From Motilimonas cestriensis (GTDB lineage Bacteria > Pseudomonadota > Gammaproteobacteria > Enterobacterales > CBDFNC01), in assembly GCF_021295315.1 (NCBI RefSeq), contig NZ_JAIMJA010000019.1:1-64000 (forward strand): a stretch of DNA of 64,000 nt, written 5' to 3'. Positions 24,382-31,909 of the stretch are shown here, piece by piece (the stretch's first letter is position 1; each line of letters begins with the position of its first letter). Position numbers and translations under genes: made by a program. The notes below the pieces were generated by a model, which did not search any database, was not told the DNA's origin, and saw only the letters and a program-made list of their open reading frames with translations.

Positions 24382-25058
24382 GAACAGTATTTGTCGGCGC
24401 GGGTCAGGTTAGTGTTGAAACGGCTAAAGCCTTATCGGAAAAAGGCCACGAAGTGGTCATTATCGAAAACAATAAGGATAAAATTGATGAATTATCTGAA
24501 GAAATGGATTGTAGCTTTTTGCTGGGGGATGGCAGTCATCCGCAGATTTTGTGTGAAGTGAGCCCCAATCAAACCGATTTTTTGTTTTGCCTTACCAATA
24601 GCGATCAAGCCAATGTTATTGCCAGTTTAATCGGCCACTCCCTTGGCTTTAAGCGCATTGTCACTAGCATTACCGACCCGCAATTTGAGAGTATTTGTCA
24701 TGAGTTAGGCTTGATGGATACCATTATTCCTTCTCGCACAGTTACCCGTTATTTGGTTGATATGGTGAGTGGCAGTGAGAATATTGACCCTTCTTCTGTC
24801 ATTAAAGACGAGGCCCGACTCTTTATGTTGGTTGTGGCAGAGGAAGAGGCGGTCACTGCTATAGAGTTAGATTTACCTGAAGCGGCTCGCGCCATTTGCT
24901 ATTACCGCGAGGGTGAATTTTCGCTGGTTGATGATACTGAGCCCTTTGTGGTTGGTGATGAGGTGGTGATCCTGACTGACAGCAAGCACTTAGCCGAGTT
25001 GAAAAAGCGCTGGCCGTCGACAGTTGTAGCGCAAGATTCAGATGAGCCAAAAGAGTAA
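24378..25058 (+). CDS. trkA: TrkA/KtrA-family potassium channel regulatory subunit
   Basis: 226 residues, a single RCK unit (full E. coli TrkA has two), so KtrA-like in size. RCK_N has the nucleotide site VFVGAGQVSVETAKALSEKG and a conserved LLGDGSHPQIL; RCK_C covers about residues 140-215. It would form a cytoplasmic ring under the TrkH dimer and gate it with NAD(H) or ATP/ADP. ATGA overlap with trkH shows coupled translation. Confidence 0.92.
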   Translation: MRTVFVGAGQVSVETAKALSEKGHEVVIIENNKDKIDELSEEMDCSFLLGDGSHPQILCEVSPNQTDFLFCLTNSDQANVIASLIGHSLGFKRIVTSITDPQFESICHELGLMDTIIPSRTVTRYLVDMVSGSENIDPSSVIKDEARLFMLVVAEEEAVTAIELDLPEAARAICYYREGEFSLVDDTEPFVVGDEVVILTDSKHLAELKKRWPSTVVAQDSDEPKE

Positions 25059-25279
25059 GAATGATGGTTAATCCGAACTAGGTATAAAACCACTGCGACT
25101 AATTACTATTTGGCTCCATTTTTCGTCTGCTATGTGCTTGATTTTAATACTTCGAGTCTCATTAGGCGGGCTTTTCGTTTTGCAGCTGCGTTAACTCGAT
25201 ATATTACACTTTTGTTAATTGTGTTGTTTAATTGATATTTCTATCTTTATATTTCTGATAAATAACAAGGAGTGTTAAC

Positions 25280-26890
25280 GTGGAAGCAGTTAAAGTCTTC
25301 AACAATAAAATATCAACAGTACTGATCACCGCGGCTATTTTTGGTCCTGTGGTGATGCCAGCCGTACAAGCAGCAGAGCAAACAAATCTTATCCAGCCGC
25401 AGATTGTCGGTGGTGGCCTTGCTAACACCAGTGAATGGCAATTTTATACGCAAATCTTAAACTCCAACACGCCAACCGCTTTTTGTGGCGGTAGCTATAT
25501 TGGTGACGGTTATGTGTTAACGGCTGCACACTGTGTAAAAAACAAAGCCACGCGCTTTTTGCATGTTGAGGTAGCAGGGTTTGTTCTTAACGGCGGCGTT
25601 GGCGATCGTATTCAAGTTGCCGAAAAATTTGTGCATCCTCTGTTTAATACCACCACGTTAAATCATGATGTGGCGTTATTAAAGCTCGAGCGTGAACCGA
25701 CGGTCGGTCAGCCAGTTAGCTTGGCGCAAGGCAGCGTGGCGCAATATGCGCGTACGGGTGACTTAATTACCGTGGCCGGCTTAGGTCGTTTAAGTGAAAA
25801 CGGTGGTCGTGCGGGGCAATTAGAAGAAGTAGACGTGCCACTGGTTTCTGATGCAGTATGTAATCAAGCTGGCGGCGCTTATGCCAATGTTGGCGATGTG
25901 GCTTTTTGTGCCGGTTATCCACAAGGTCAAAAAGACTCTTGTAGTGGTGACAGCGGCGGCCCTATTGTTGTCGATACCGGCGGTCAGCGTGTACAGCTGG
26001 GTATTGTAAGCTGGGGTGTAGGTTGTGCTAGACCGGGTAAATACGGTGTTTATGCCGATGTTGCCGCCCTAAGAGATTGGATTGACGGTATTAAAGCCGG
26101 TGAGAAACCCCTTTCATTATCTTATGTTGCTAATCAAAAGCTAGCTGACTTTGCCTTAGGTACAGTGGTTAATCATACTTTCCGTATCCGCAATAGCAGT
26201 GACGGCGATGTATCATTTAACCGCTTAAACTTGAGCGCGAGCGGCGTGGCAACCGCGCCAGTCACTACTAGCGATACTTGTAGCAGTGCGACGCTTGCCA
26301 GCAAGCAAAGCTGTGAAGTGGGCGTTGAGTTTGGCGCTAGTCAGGCGGGTGTCGCCAAAGTTGCGTTAAATTTCAACGTCGACCAAAGTGAGCTAACTTA
26401 CACGGCTAACGTCAGTGCCACCGCCGTTGACGAAGATGTTGTAATTCCTGATACCGGTATTACACCGTTTGTTGCGGGTAAAACCAAGCCAGTAAATGGT
26501 CAAGTTTACAGCTATGCAGGGCAATGTTTTAAAGCTAAAAACACCCCAGGTGTTTGGGAAACACCAAAAGCAGGTTCGTGGTTCTGGAGCGTTACTGCTT
26601 GTGCAACAACACCAACTGTTGAACCAACCATCGAGCCAACGGTAGAGCCGACAATGGAACCTACGGTTGAGCCTACTGTCGCTCCAACCATTGCGCCGAC
26701 GATTGCACCAACGGTTGAGCCAACTCCGCCGCCACAAGGTGTGATTGAGTTCGTATTAGGTCAAACTAAGGTAAATAATGGCGACATTATCTCTTACCAA
26801 GGTGAGTGTTTTGCGGCGAAAAATAACCCAGGTACATGGGAGCCACCAAAAGTGGGTTCTTGGTTCTGGACTGCAGTTACTTGCCCATAA
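25280..26890 (+). CDS. Secreted trypsin-like serine protease with two C-terminal repeat domains
   Basis: 536 residues from a GTG with AAGGAG upstream. Signal peptide to about residue 31. S1 domain (about 42-272) with His84 in TAAHC, Asp130 in NHDVALL and Ser225 in GDSGGP; Asp219 at the base of the S1 pocket predicts cleavage after Arg/Lys. Then an Ig-like domain (about 285-395) and two homologous about 48-residue Trp-rich modules (FVAGKTKPVNGQVYSY... and FVLGQTKVNNGDIISY..., each ending GSWFW) joined by a PTVEP/PTIAP linker. The modules resemble carbohydrate-binding type 5/12 modules. An extracellular protease that may anchor to a polymer is likely. Confidence 0.9.
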   Translation: MEAVKVFNNKISTVLITAAIFGPVVMPAVQAAEQTNLIQPQIVGGGLANTSEWQFYTQILNSNTPTAFCGGSYIGDGYVLTAAHCVKNKATRFLHVEVAGFVLNGGVGDRIQVAEKFVHPLFNTTTLNHDVALLKLEREPTVGQPVSLAQGSVAQYARTGDLITVAGLGRLSENGGRAGQLEEVDVPLVSDAVCNQAGGAYANVGDVAFCAGYPQGQKDSCSGDSGGPIVVDTGGQRVQLGIVSWGVGCARPGKYGVYADVAALRDWIDGIKAGEKPLSLSYVANQKLADFALGTVVNHTFRIRNSSDGDVSFNRLNLSASGVATAPVTTSDTCSSATLASKQSCEVGVEFGASQAGVAKVALNFNVDQSELTYTANVSATAVDEDVVIPDTGITPFVAGKTKPVNGQVYSYAGQCFKAKNTPGVWETPKAGSWFWSVTACATTPTVEPTIEPTVEPTMEPTVEPTVAPTIAPTIAPTVEPTPPPQGVIEFVLGQTKVNNGDIISYQGECFAAKNNPGTWEPPKVGSWFWTAVTCP

Positions 26891-26913
26891 TAGCTTGATT
26901 TAAAAAGTAACCA

Positions 26914-26936
26914 AAAGGGATGCATTGCATCCCTTT
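26914..26936 (+). terminator. Hairpin terminator after protease gene
   Basis: AAAGGGATGCA and TGCATCCCTTT are perfect arms almost without a loop, 24 bases after the stop, followed by CTGTTGATT. The T-run is short, so termination strength is uncertain. Confidence 0.55.
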
Positions 26937-27070
26937 CTGTTGATTAAGCTAACGACTTGCCATGATCTGATCAGCATAAATATCATTAGCTCTAATTCAG
27001 GGGGGAGCGAAATAATATATTTTTGCAAAAGCTTAGGAACAGAATTAACCATGCGGAAAATGTGATATGA

Positions 27071-27346
27071 CTACTTGATCTTCCACCAAGATTGAGTGTC
27101 ATCTAGTTTGATATCTCCAAGCTCTTGAGGGCCAGACAGCTTCCACTTAATAGCTTCTTCAACTGTCAATTTGCGAATCCCGCAATTTTCAACACTACAT
27201 GAAATAATTCGCCCATCGATTAATGAAACACCTTCAATGTTTCTCCCAGCTTCATCTAGCTCGATACATAAACAAGGATGGAAATTACAGCTTTCAAAGT
27301 AATCTCCAACGAGTACTTTACCAACAGAGTTTATTCTTTCGGCCAT
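27071..27346 (-). CDS. Small hypothetical protein (immunity- or cassette-like)
   Basis: 91 residues, soluble, with pairs of cysteines (SCNFHPCLCIEL and ISCSVENCGIRKLT) and the block GVSLIDGRI-ISCSVENCGIRKLTVEEA, a pattern I have seen only in uncharacterised proteins. The upstream DNA has GCGTTAGGT 12 bases before the ATG, resembling the end of an integron attC site, but no partner core was found. Function unknown. Confidence 0.6.
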   Translation of the reverse strand: MAERINSVGKVLVGDYFESCNFHPCLCIELDEAGRNIEGVSLIDGRIISCSVENCGIRKLTVEEAIKWKLSGPQELGDIKLDDTQSWWKIK

Positions 27347-27516
27347 ATTAAATTACACCTAACGCTTCTGGATTTATGTGGATGCTCTACAAGCCTCACG
27401 TGCTATCGCGCGGAAATATTAGTTTTGTAGAAAAATTAATTTTATTCAGTCTATTAAACGTTCTTTCACAATCTATAACAAGCAAGATATTGAAAGAGTC
27501 ATTATACGTGTTTATA

Positions 27517-27541
27517 AACAGCCACCCGCTCGGTGGCTGTT
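27517..27541 (-). terminator. Rho-independent-type terminator of ccoG
   Basis: AACAGCCACC-CGCTC-GGTGGCTGTT, perfect 10-bp arms, 11 bases past the ccoG stop on the minus strand; the minus-strand sequence continues TATAAAC. A classic strong hairpin with a short U-tract. Confidence 0.75.
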
Positions 27542-27552
27542 CTGATTATGAA

Positions 27553-28992
27553 TTAACCCTGCGAAAAGAACACCAGTGGCTGACTCTGCTGTTGATTTAA
27601 CTTATCCGCCTCCACTCTCTCTAGCGAAGTGTTAGGTTTTATCGCCACTTCATTGGCGGTTAAAGTAAACGTTACCCGCGAGGTTGCCAGTTGGTAAGGA
27701 TCGGCTTGTAGTGTTAGCGGGAGTGATAACATTTCACCGGGGGCGAGTGTGACGTCGGGTGAGTTTAGTAATGTAAGAGGCTGATCACTATTAATCACTA
27801 AACGATATTGCTGGGTATGCTGGGTTTTATTGAGCATTTTTACAGTGTAGGTATTTTCTACCCAGCCCTCATTATTTAATCGAAATAACTCACTGCGGTC
27901 GCGTAATACGTTGAGCTCAAGGGGTTTTAAGTTGATGCTTTGTACGATAGTGGCACTGGCAATTAACGTGGCAACGATGGCATAGCCCCATACCCTAATT
28001 CGACTTGGTTTGGCGGTTTGCCCTTGCAAGCTGCCCTCGCTGGCAAAGCGAATTAGGCCTTGCTCGTAACCAAAGTTTGCCATGGTTTGATTGCAAGCAT
28101 CGGCGCACAGGCCGCAGTTAATGCATTCATATTGTAAGCCGTCACGAATATCGATACCGGTTGGGCACACTTGCACACATAAATTGCAGTCAATACAGTC
28201 GCCTAAGCCTGCTTGTTTCAGTTCAGCTTGGGTTTTGTTGCGTTTGCGAGGGCCGCGTCCTTCACCGCGAGCGGCATCATAGGTAATGGTTTTGGTATTG
28301 GCGTCAAACATGGCTGACTGAAAGCGCGAGTAAGGGCAGCAGTGTAAGCACATTTTTTCTCGCATTAAGCCAGCGTTTACATAAGTACAGGCAACAAAAA
28401 ACCAGACCCAAAAACCCTGCCAGAATGACACTTCAAAACTAACTACGTCGGCCAATAGCGTATTAATAGGTAAAAAGTAGCCAATGAATGTGACGCCACT
28501 AACAAAGGCTATCAGCAACCAAGCACTGTGTTTGGTTAGTCTAAGGCTGGCTTTTTTCAGGCTCCATGGCGCTTGGTCGAGTTTTTTACGTTGGTTAGCA
28601 CTGCCTTCAATTTTGTTTTCAAACCACACGAATATCAGCGTCCAAACAGTTTGCGGGCAGGTAAACCCACACCACACTCGGCCGTATAAGTTGGTTATCA
28701 AAAACAGCATGAAGGCGGAAAAAATAAGTCCACCTGCTAGTAAGGTAAAATCTTGTGGCCAAATGGTGATGCCGAAGAAGTAGAATTTTTGCTCGCTAAT
28801 TGAGAGTAAAATTGCTTGGCGATCTTGCCACTCCAGCCAAGGCAGGATGAGAAACAATAAGAATAAAAAGCCACTGAAATACTGGCGAACACGTTGAAAC
28901 TTGCCCTGAGTTTCACGGATGTAGATTTTGCCGTCAGGGCTGTTTGTTGCATCAATCACTTTAACGGGGATCGGTTTTGCTTCCATTTTCAT
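27553..28992 (-). CDS. ccoG: Cytochrome c oxidase accessory protein CcoG (FixG/RdxA family)
   Basis: About 479 residues from the ATG at 28992. N-terminal membrane helices with the conserved CTFCPQTVW motif, a ferredoxin-like domain with two 4Fe-4S sites (CIDCNLCVQVCP and CINCGLCADAC), then a C-terminal Ig-like IG_FixG domain. CcoG is a copper reductase helping to assemble cbb3-type cytochrome oxidase. No ccoNOPQ genes lie in this window. A good sigma-54 promoter (29029-29042) lies in front and a terminator behind. Confidence 0.93.
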   Translation of the reverse strand: MKMEAKPIPVKVIDATNSPDGKIYIRETQGKFQRVRQYFSGFLFLLFLILPWLEWQDRQAILLSISEQKFYFFGITIWPQDFTLLAGGLIFSAFMLFLITNLYGRVWCGFTCPQTVWTLIFVWFENKIEGSANQRKKLDQAPWSLKKASLRLTKHSAWLLIAFVSGVTFIGYFLPINTLLADVVSFEVSFWQGFWVWFFVACTYVNAGLMREKMCLHCCPYSRFQSAMFDANTKTITYDAARGEGRGPRKRNKTQAELKQAGLGDCIDCNLCVQVCPTGIDIRDGLQYECINCGLCADACNQTMANFGYEQGLIRFASEGSLQGQTAKPSRIRVWGYAIVATLIASATIVQSINLKPLELNVLRDRSELFRLNNEGWVENTYTVKMLNKTQHTQQYRLVINSDQPLTLLNSPDVTLAPGEMLSLPLTLQADPYQLATSRVTFTLTANEVAIKPNTSLERVEADKLNQQQSQPLVFFSQG

Positions 28993-29028
28993 TACCACAT
29001 TGTTTTTTATTTTAGTGGTTGGAGCATG

Positions 29029-29042
29029 GCAAGAAGTATGCC
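29029..29042 (-). promoter_or_regulatory. Sigma-54 (-24/-12) promoter of ccoG
   Basis: On the minus strand the sequence is GGCATACTTCTTGC: the GG and GC doublets are spaced as in the consensus TGGCACG-N4-TTGCW. It lies 37 bases upstream of the ccoG start. A palindromic site and a motif shared with the neighbouring activator's promoter lie 63-116 bases further upstream, the usual place for an enhancer-binding protein. Confidence 0.7.
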
Positions 29043-29104
29043 GAAATTGCTTTACTGTAAGGTGTTGATTTTATATGTTTATTTAGTTTTTGTTGTTGCT
29101 TTTT

Positions 29105-29145
29105 TTCGTGATATTTCGCTAATTCGCTATATTTAGCGAATTAGC
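29105..29145. promoter_or_regulatory. Enhancer-like site: shared motif plus 12-bp-arm palindrome
   Basis: TTCGTGATATTTCGC (29105-29119) is the reverse complement of GCGAAATATCACGAA and recurs, with one change, at 30661-30675. Overlapping it, GCTAATTCGCTA-TATT-TAGCGAATTAGC (29118-29145) is a perfect palindrome with 12-bp arms. It sits between ccoG and the sigma-54 activator gene and may be the activator's binding site; it could also act as the hairpin ending the activator transcript. Confidence 0.55.
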
Positions 29146-29182
29146 CATTGGGTCGCTAAGGTTATCTTTTATCATACGGCGT

Positions 29183-30610
29183 TTATTTACGCTTATGAAT
29201 ACCGAGCTTTTTCATTTTTGAACGAAAGGTACTCTCCGGTACGCCGGCAATTTGCGCGGCACCATGGGGGCCGCTGATCCGACCTTGAGTTTGTTTAATC
29301 AGTGCACGTATATACTCTGCCTCCATTTGCTTGAGGCTTTTGTTGTGGTTTTTCTGCTTGCCTCGATCAGCATTAAGTGGCGTGGTTAAAGTCAGGTAGT
29401 TGTCTTGGCAAATAATGGCTTCACGCTCTAATACATTTTGTAGTTCGCGAATGTTGCCCGGCCAAGAATAAGCCATTAACTCATTTAGGGTTTGGCTGGT
29501 AGCATGGGTGATTGATTTACCAAGTTTTTTGTTTAGTTGCGACAGGATGCTCGAGACTAATAAGGGCACATCTGCAATGCGTTGGGTAAGGCTAGGTACT
29601 TCAATAGGAAATACATTTAAGCGATAAAACAAGTCCATTCGAAAGCTGCCAGCTTCAACCATTTTACTCAAATCGCGATTGGTTGCGGCGATAATACGAA
29701 TATCCACCTTGATGGTTTTACTGCCGCCCACCCGCTCTAATTCCTGCTCTTGTAACACGCGCAATAATTTTGATTGCGCCGCAGGGCTTAGCTCACCAAT
29801 TTCATCTAAAAATAAGGTGCCTTTGTCGGCCAATTCAAAGCGGCCTTTACGACGCTCAAACGCACCGGTGAAAGCGCCTTTTTCATGACCAAATAACTCA
29901 CTTTCCAATAAGTTAGGTGAAATTGCGGCGCAGTTTACTTTCACCAGTGGCCGATTTTGGCGTTGGCTTAAACTATGTAGGCTGCGCGCGACCAGCTCTT
30001 TACCGGTGCCGTTTTCGCCGCGTATTAACACCGTACTGTCGGTGCTTGCCACTAGCTTAATTTGCGCCATCATGGCATTGAATACAGGGGTGTTACCCAC
30101 CATGCCATGAATATTATGTTCGTTGTCGATTTCGGTTTTTAGATAGAGGTTTTCATCTTGTAGCTGCTGCGATAAGGCTTGCACTTGTTTTAATGCATTG
30201 CGCAACGCTTGCTCGGTTTGCCGTTGTAGTGATATATCGCGAAATATTGCCACCACGCCAATCATGCGATCGTCTTTGTAAATAGGGGTAGAAGTGTATT
30301 CAACAGCAAAGCAGCTACCATCTTTGCGCCAGAACACTTCGTTATCGATATGTCTAGGTTTGCCGTCGTGTAAGGTAGCGTAAATATGGCATTCTTCCAT
30401 TGGATAATGGCTGCCATCACTGTGGCTATGATGATGAAACTGATGAATAGATTGGCCGATTAACTCATCTGCACGCCATTGGGTCATTTGCTCGGCGGCC
30501 TTATTAATAAATACCGCATGGCCATTTAAATCAAAGCCATAAATTCCTTCACCCACGGCATCAAGCAGTAATTGGTTTTCCGGTAAAAACTCGGCTACGC
30601 CTTTTTTCAT
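29183..30610 (-). CDS. PAS-domain sigma-54-dependent transcriptional activator
   Basis: 475 residues. PAS domain about 10-130 (with HHHSHSDGSHYPMEECHIY), AAA+ core about 165-390 with Walker A GENGTGKE, the sigma-54 contact motif GAFTGA and Walker B GTLFLDEIGEL, and a C-terminal Fis-type helix-turn-helix (HGAAQIAGVPESTFRSKMKK). The PAS domain likely senses a cytoplasmic redox or small-molecule cue. It lies just upstream of ccoG on the same strand, with a sigma-54 promoter between them, and upstream of an RND operon on the other strand. Confidence 0.93.
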   Translation of the reverse strand: MKKGVAEFLPENQLLLDAVGEGIYGFDLNGHAVFINKAAEQMTQWRADELIGQSIHQFHHHSHSDGSHYPMEECHIYATLHDGKPRHIDNEVFWRKDGSCFAVEYTSTPIYKDDRMIGVVAIFRDISLQRQTEQALRNALKQVQALSQQLQDENLYLKTEIDNEHNIHGMVGNTPVFNAMMAQIKLVASTDSTVLIRGENGTGKELVARSLHSLSQRQNRPLVKVNCAAISPNLLESELFGHEKGAFTGAFERRKGRFELADKGTLFLDEIGELSPAAQSKLLRVLQEQELERVGGSKTIKVDIRIIAATNRDLSKMVEAGSFRMDLFYRLNVFPIEVPSLTQRIADVPLLVSSILSQLNKKLGKSITHATSQTLNELMAYSWPGNIRELQNVLEREAIICQDNYLTLTTPLNADRGKQKNHNKSLKQMEAEYIRALIKQTQGRISGPHGAAQIAGVPESTFRSKMKKLGIHKRK

Positions 30611-30645
30611 TGGTTAGTTCCATCATCCATGGGTTTATTCGTTGT

Positions 30646-30675
30646 AGTATACAAGTTTTCGCGAAATATCACGAC
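30646..30675 (-). promoter_or_regulatory. Promoter of the sigma-54 activator with overlapping operator
   Basis: On the minus strand TATACT (30646-30651) is a good -10 box. The preceding 17-base stretch contains TTTCGCGAAAAC and belongs to the motif GTCGTGATATTTCGC (30661-30675) that recurs at 29105-29119. Binding here would block the promoter, so negative autoregulation is likely. Confidence 0.5.
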
Positions 30676-30838
30676 ATGTCTATTGGTATCAGTCCTAATT
30701 GTGCATGACTCACCCAGCCTTTACGCTTCTTTACCCAAGTTGACAGTCGCTTTAGGTCAATTCTTGTTATATTGCACTTTCTTCGTGTTTTAATCGTATG
30801 TCTGGTTTATTGGCAGCATAGTTAGGTGGGAATTTTTG

Positions 30839-31909
30839 ATGACCAAGACAAAGTGGTCGATGTTACTGTTAGCGGGTGGTTTAGCGACTGCATTATATTA
30901 CGGCTGGATTGGCGCAAGTGAAGCGGTTAAACCTAGTGCCAAAGCAGTGCGTAAGGTTGAGGTGGTGACAGACGAAGTGCAGGCTTATGGCGTTGCGCAG
31001 CATTTAAATTTGGTTGGGAGCTTAGCGGCGCAGCAGTCAGTTGATTTAGCTTTTCAAATATTTGCACCAGTGGCTAAGATTTTAGTTAACGCCAATGCTG
31101 AAGTGGTTCCTAATCAAGTGTTGGTGCAGTTAGATGACAGTAAGGCTCGTGCGGCCTTTGTTGAAGCGCAATCAGTATTAACTGAAGAGCAACGTAAACT
31201 CAAAGAGTTTCAACGTATTGTCAGTCGCGGTGCCATCACCCAAACCGAACTTGACGCGCAGCGCGCCAGTGTTGATGTCGCTAGCGCGCGGTTAGCAGCG
31301 GCGCAGGCAGCCCTTGATGATCACCAATTACGTGCGCCCTTTGCGGGTACGCTGGGGTTAATTGATGTCAATTTAGGTGACATGAAAGCCGTTGGCGAGG
31401 CGGTGATGAACCTAGATAACCTCAATGTTATGCAGTTAGATTTATCGGTACCAGAGCGTTATCTTTCACAAATTTCTAGGGGCATGAGCATTACCGCCAA
31501 GGCGCGTGCTTGGCCCGATCATGACTTTGTCGGCCAAGTGGTCGCCATTGATTCGCGCGTTAATCAAAACACTTTAAACGTGCGGGTGCGGGTGAATTTT
31601 GAAAATCCCGATCAGCGGCTTAAGCCGGGCATGTTTATGTCGGCAACAATGACCTTTCCTGAGCAAACGGCGCCGGTTGTACCGGTACAAGCATTAGAAT
31701 ATTCCGGCACCAAGCGTTTTGTTTATGTGTTGCAAGCTGATGGCACCGTGGCGCGTACTGAAGTGGTGTTGGGGGCTCGCGTGAAAAACGAGGTGTTGAT
31801 TGAGTCTGGCCTAGCGGTAGGTGATCGCATTGTGGTGCAAGGTTTAGTGAATATGCGCGACGGCATCAAAGTACAAGATTTACAGACACCAGTGCAGGAG
31901 CCAAGCTAG
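30839..31909 (+). CDS. RND efflux system periplasmic adaptor (membrane fusion protein)
   Basis: 356 residues from the ATG at 30839 (AGGTGGG upstream). N-terminal signal anchor, then the HlyD-type lipoyl halves (LNLVGSLAAQQSVDLAFQIF, and HQLRAPFAGTLGLIDVNLGD), an alpha-hairpin between, and beta-barrel and membrane-proximal domains typical of AcrA/MexE relatives. It links an inner-membrane RND pump to a TolC-like channel, which is not encoded here. The permease gene begins at the next base after its stop. Confidence 0.92.
   Translation: MTKTKWSMLLLAGGLATALYYGWIGASEAVKPSAKAVRKVEVVTDEVQAYGVAQHLNLVGSLAAQQSVDLAFQIFAPVAKILVNANAEVVPNQVLVQLDDSKARAAFVEAQSVLTEEQRKLKEFQRIVSRGAITQTELDAQRASVDVASARLAAAQAALDDHQLRAPFAGTLGLIDVNLGDMKAVGEAVMNLDNLNVMQLDLSVPERYLSQISRGMSITAKARAWPDHDFVGQVVAIDSRVNQNTLNVRVRVNFENPDQRLKPGMFMSATMTFPEQTAPVVPVQALEYSGTKRFVYVLQADGTVARTEVVLGARVKNEVLIESGLAVGDRIVVQGLVNMRDGIKVQDLQTPVQEPS

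Noticed and set aside
27376-27600. Plus-strand open frame (MWMLYKPHVLSRGN...)
   Set aside because: Runs through the ccoG terminator hairpin and into the ccoG gene antisense; no coding signs.
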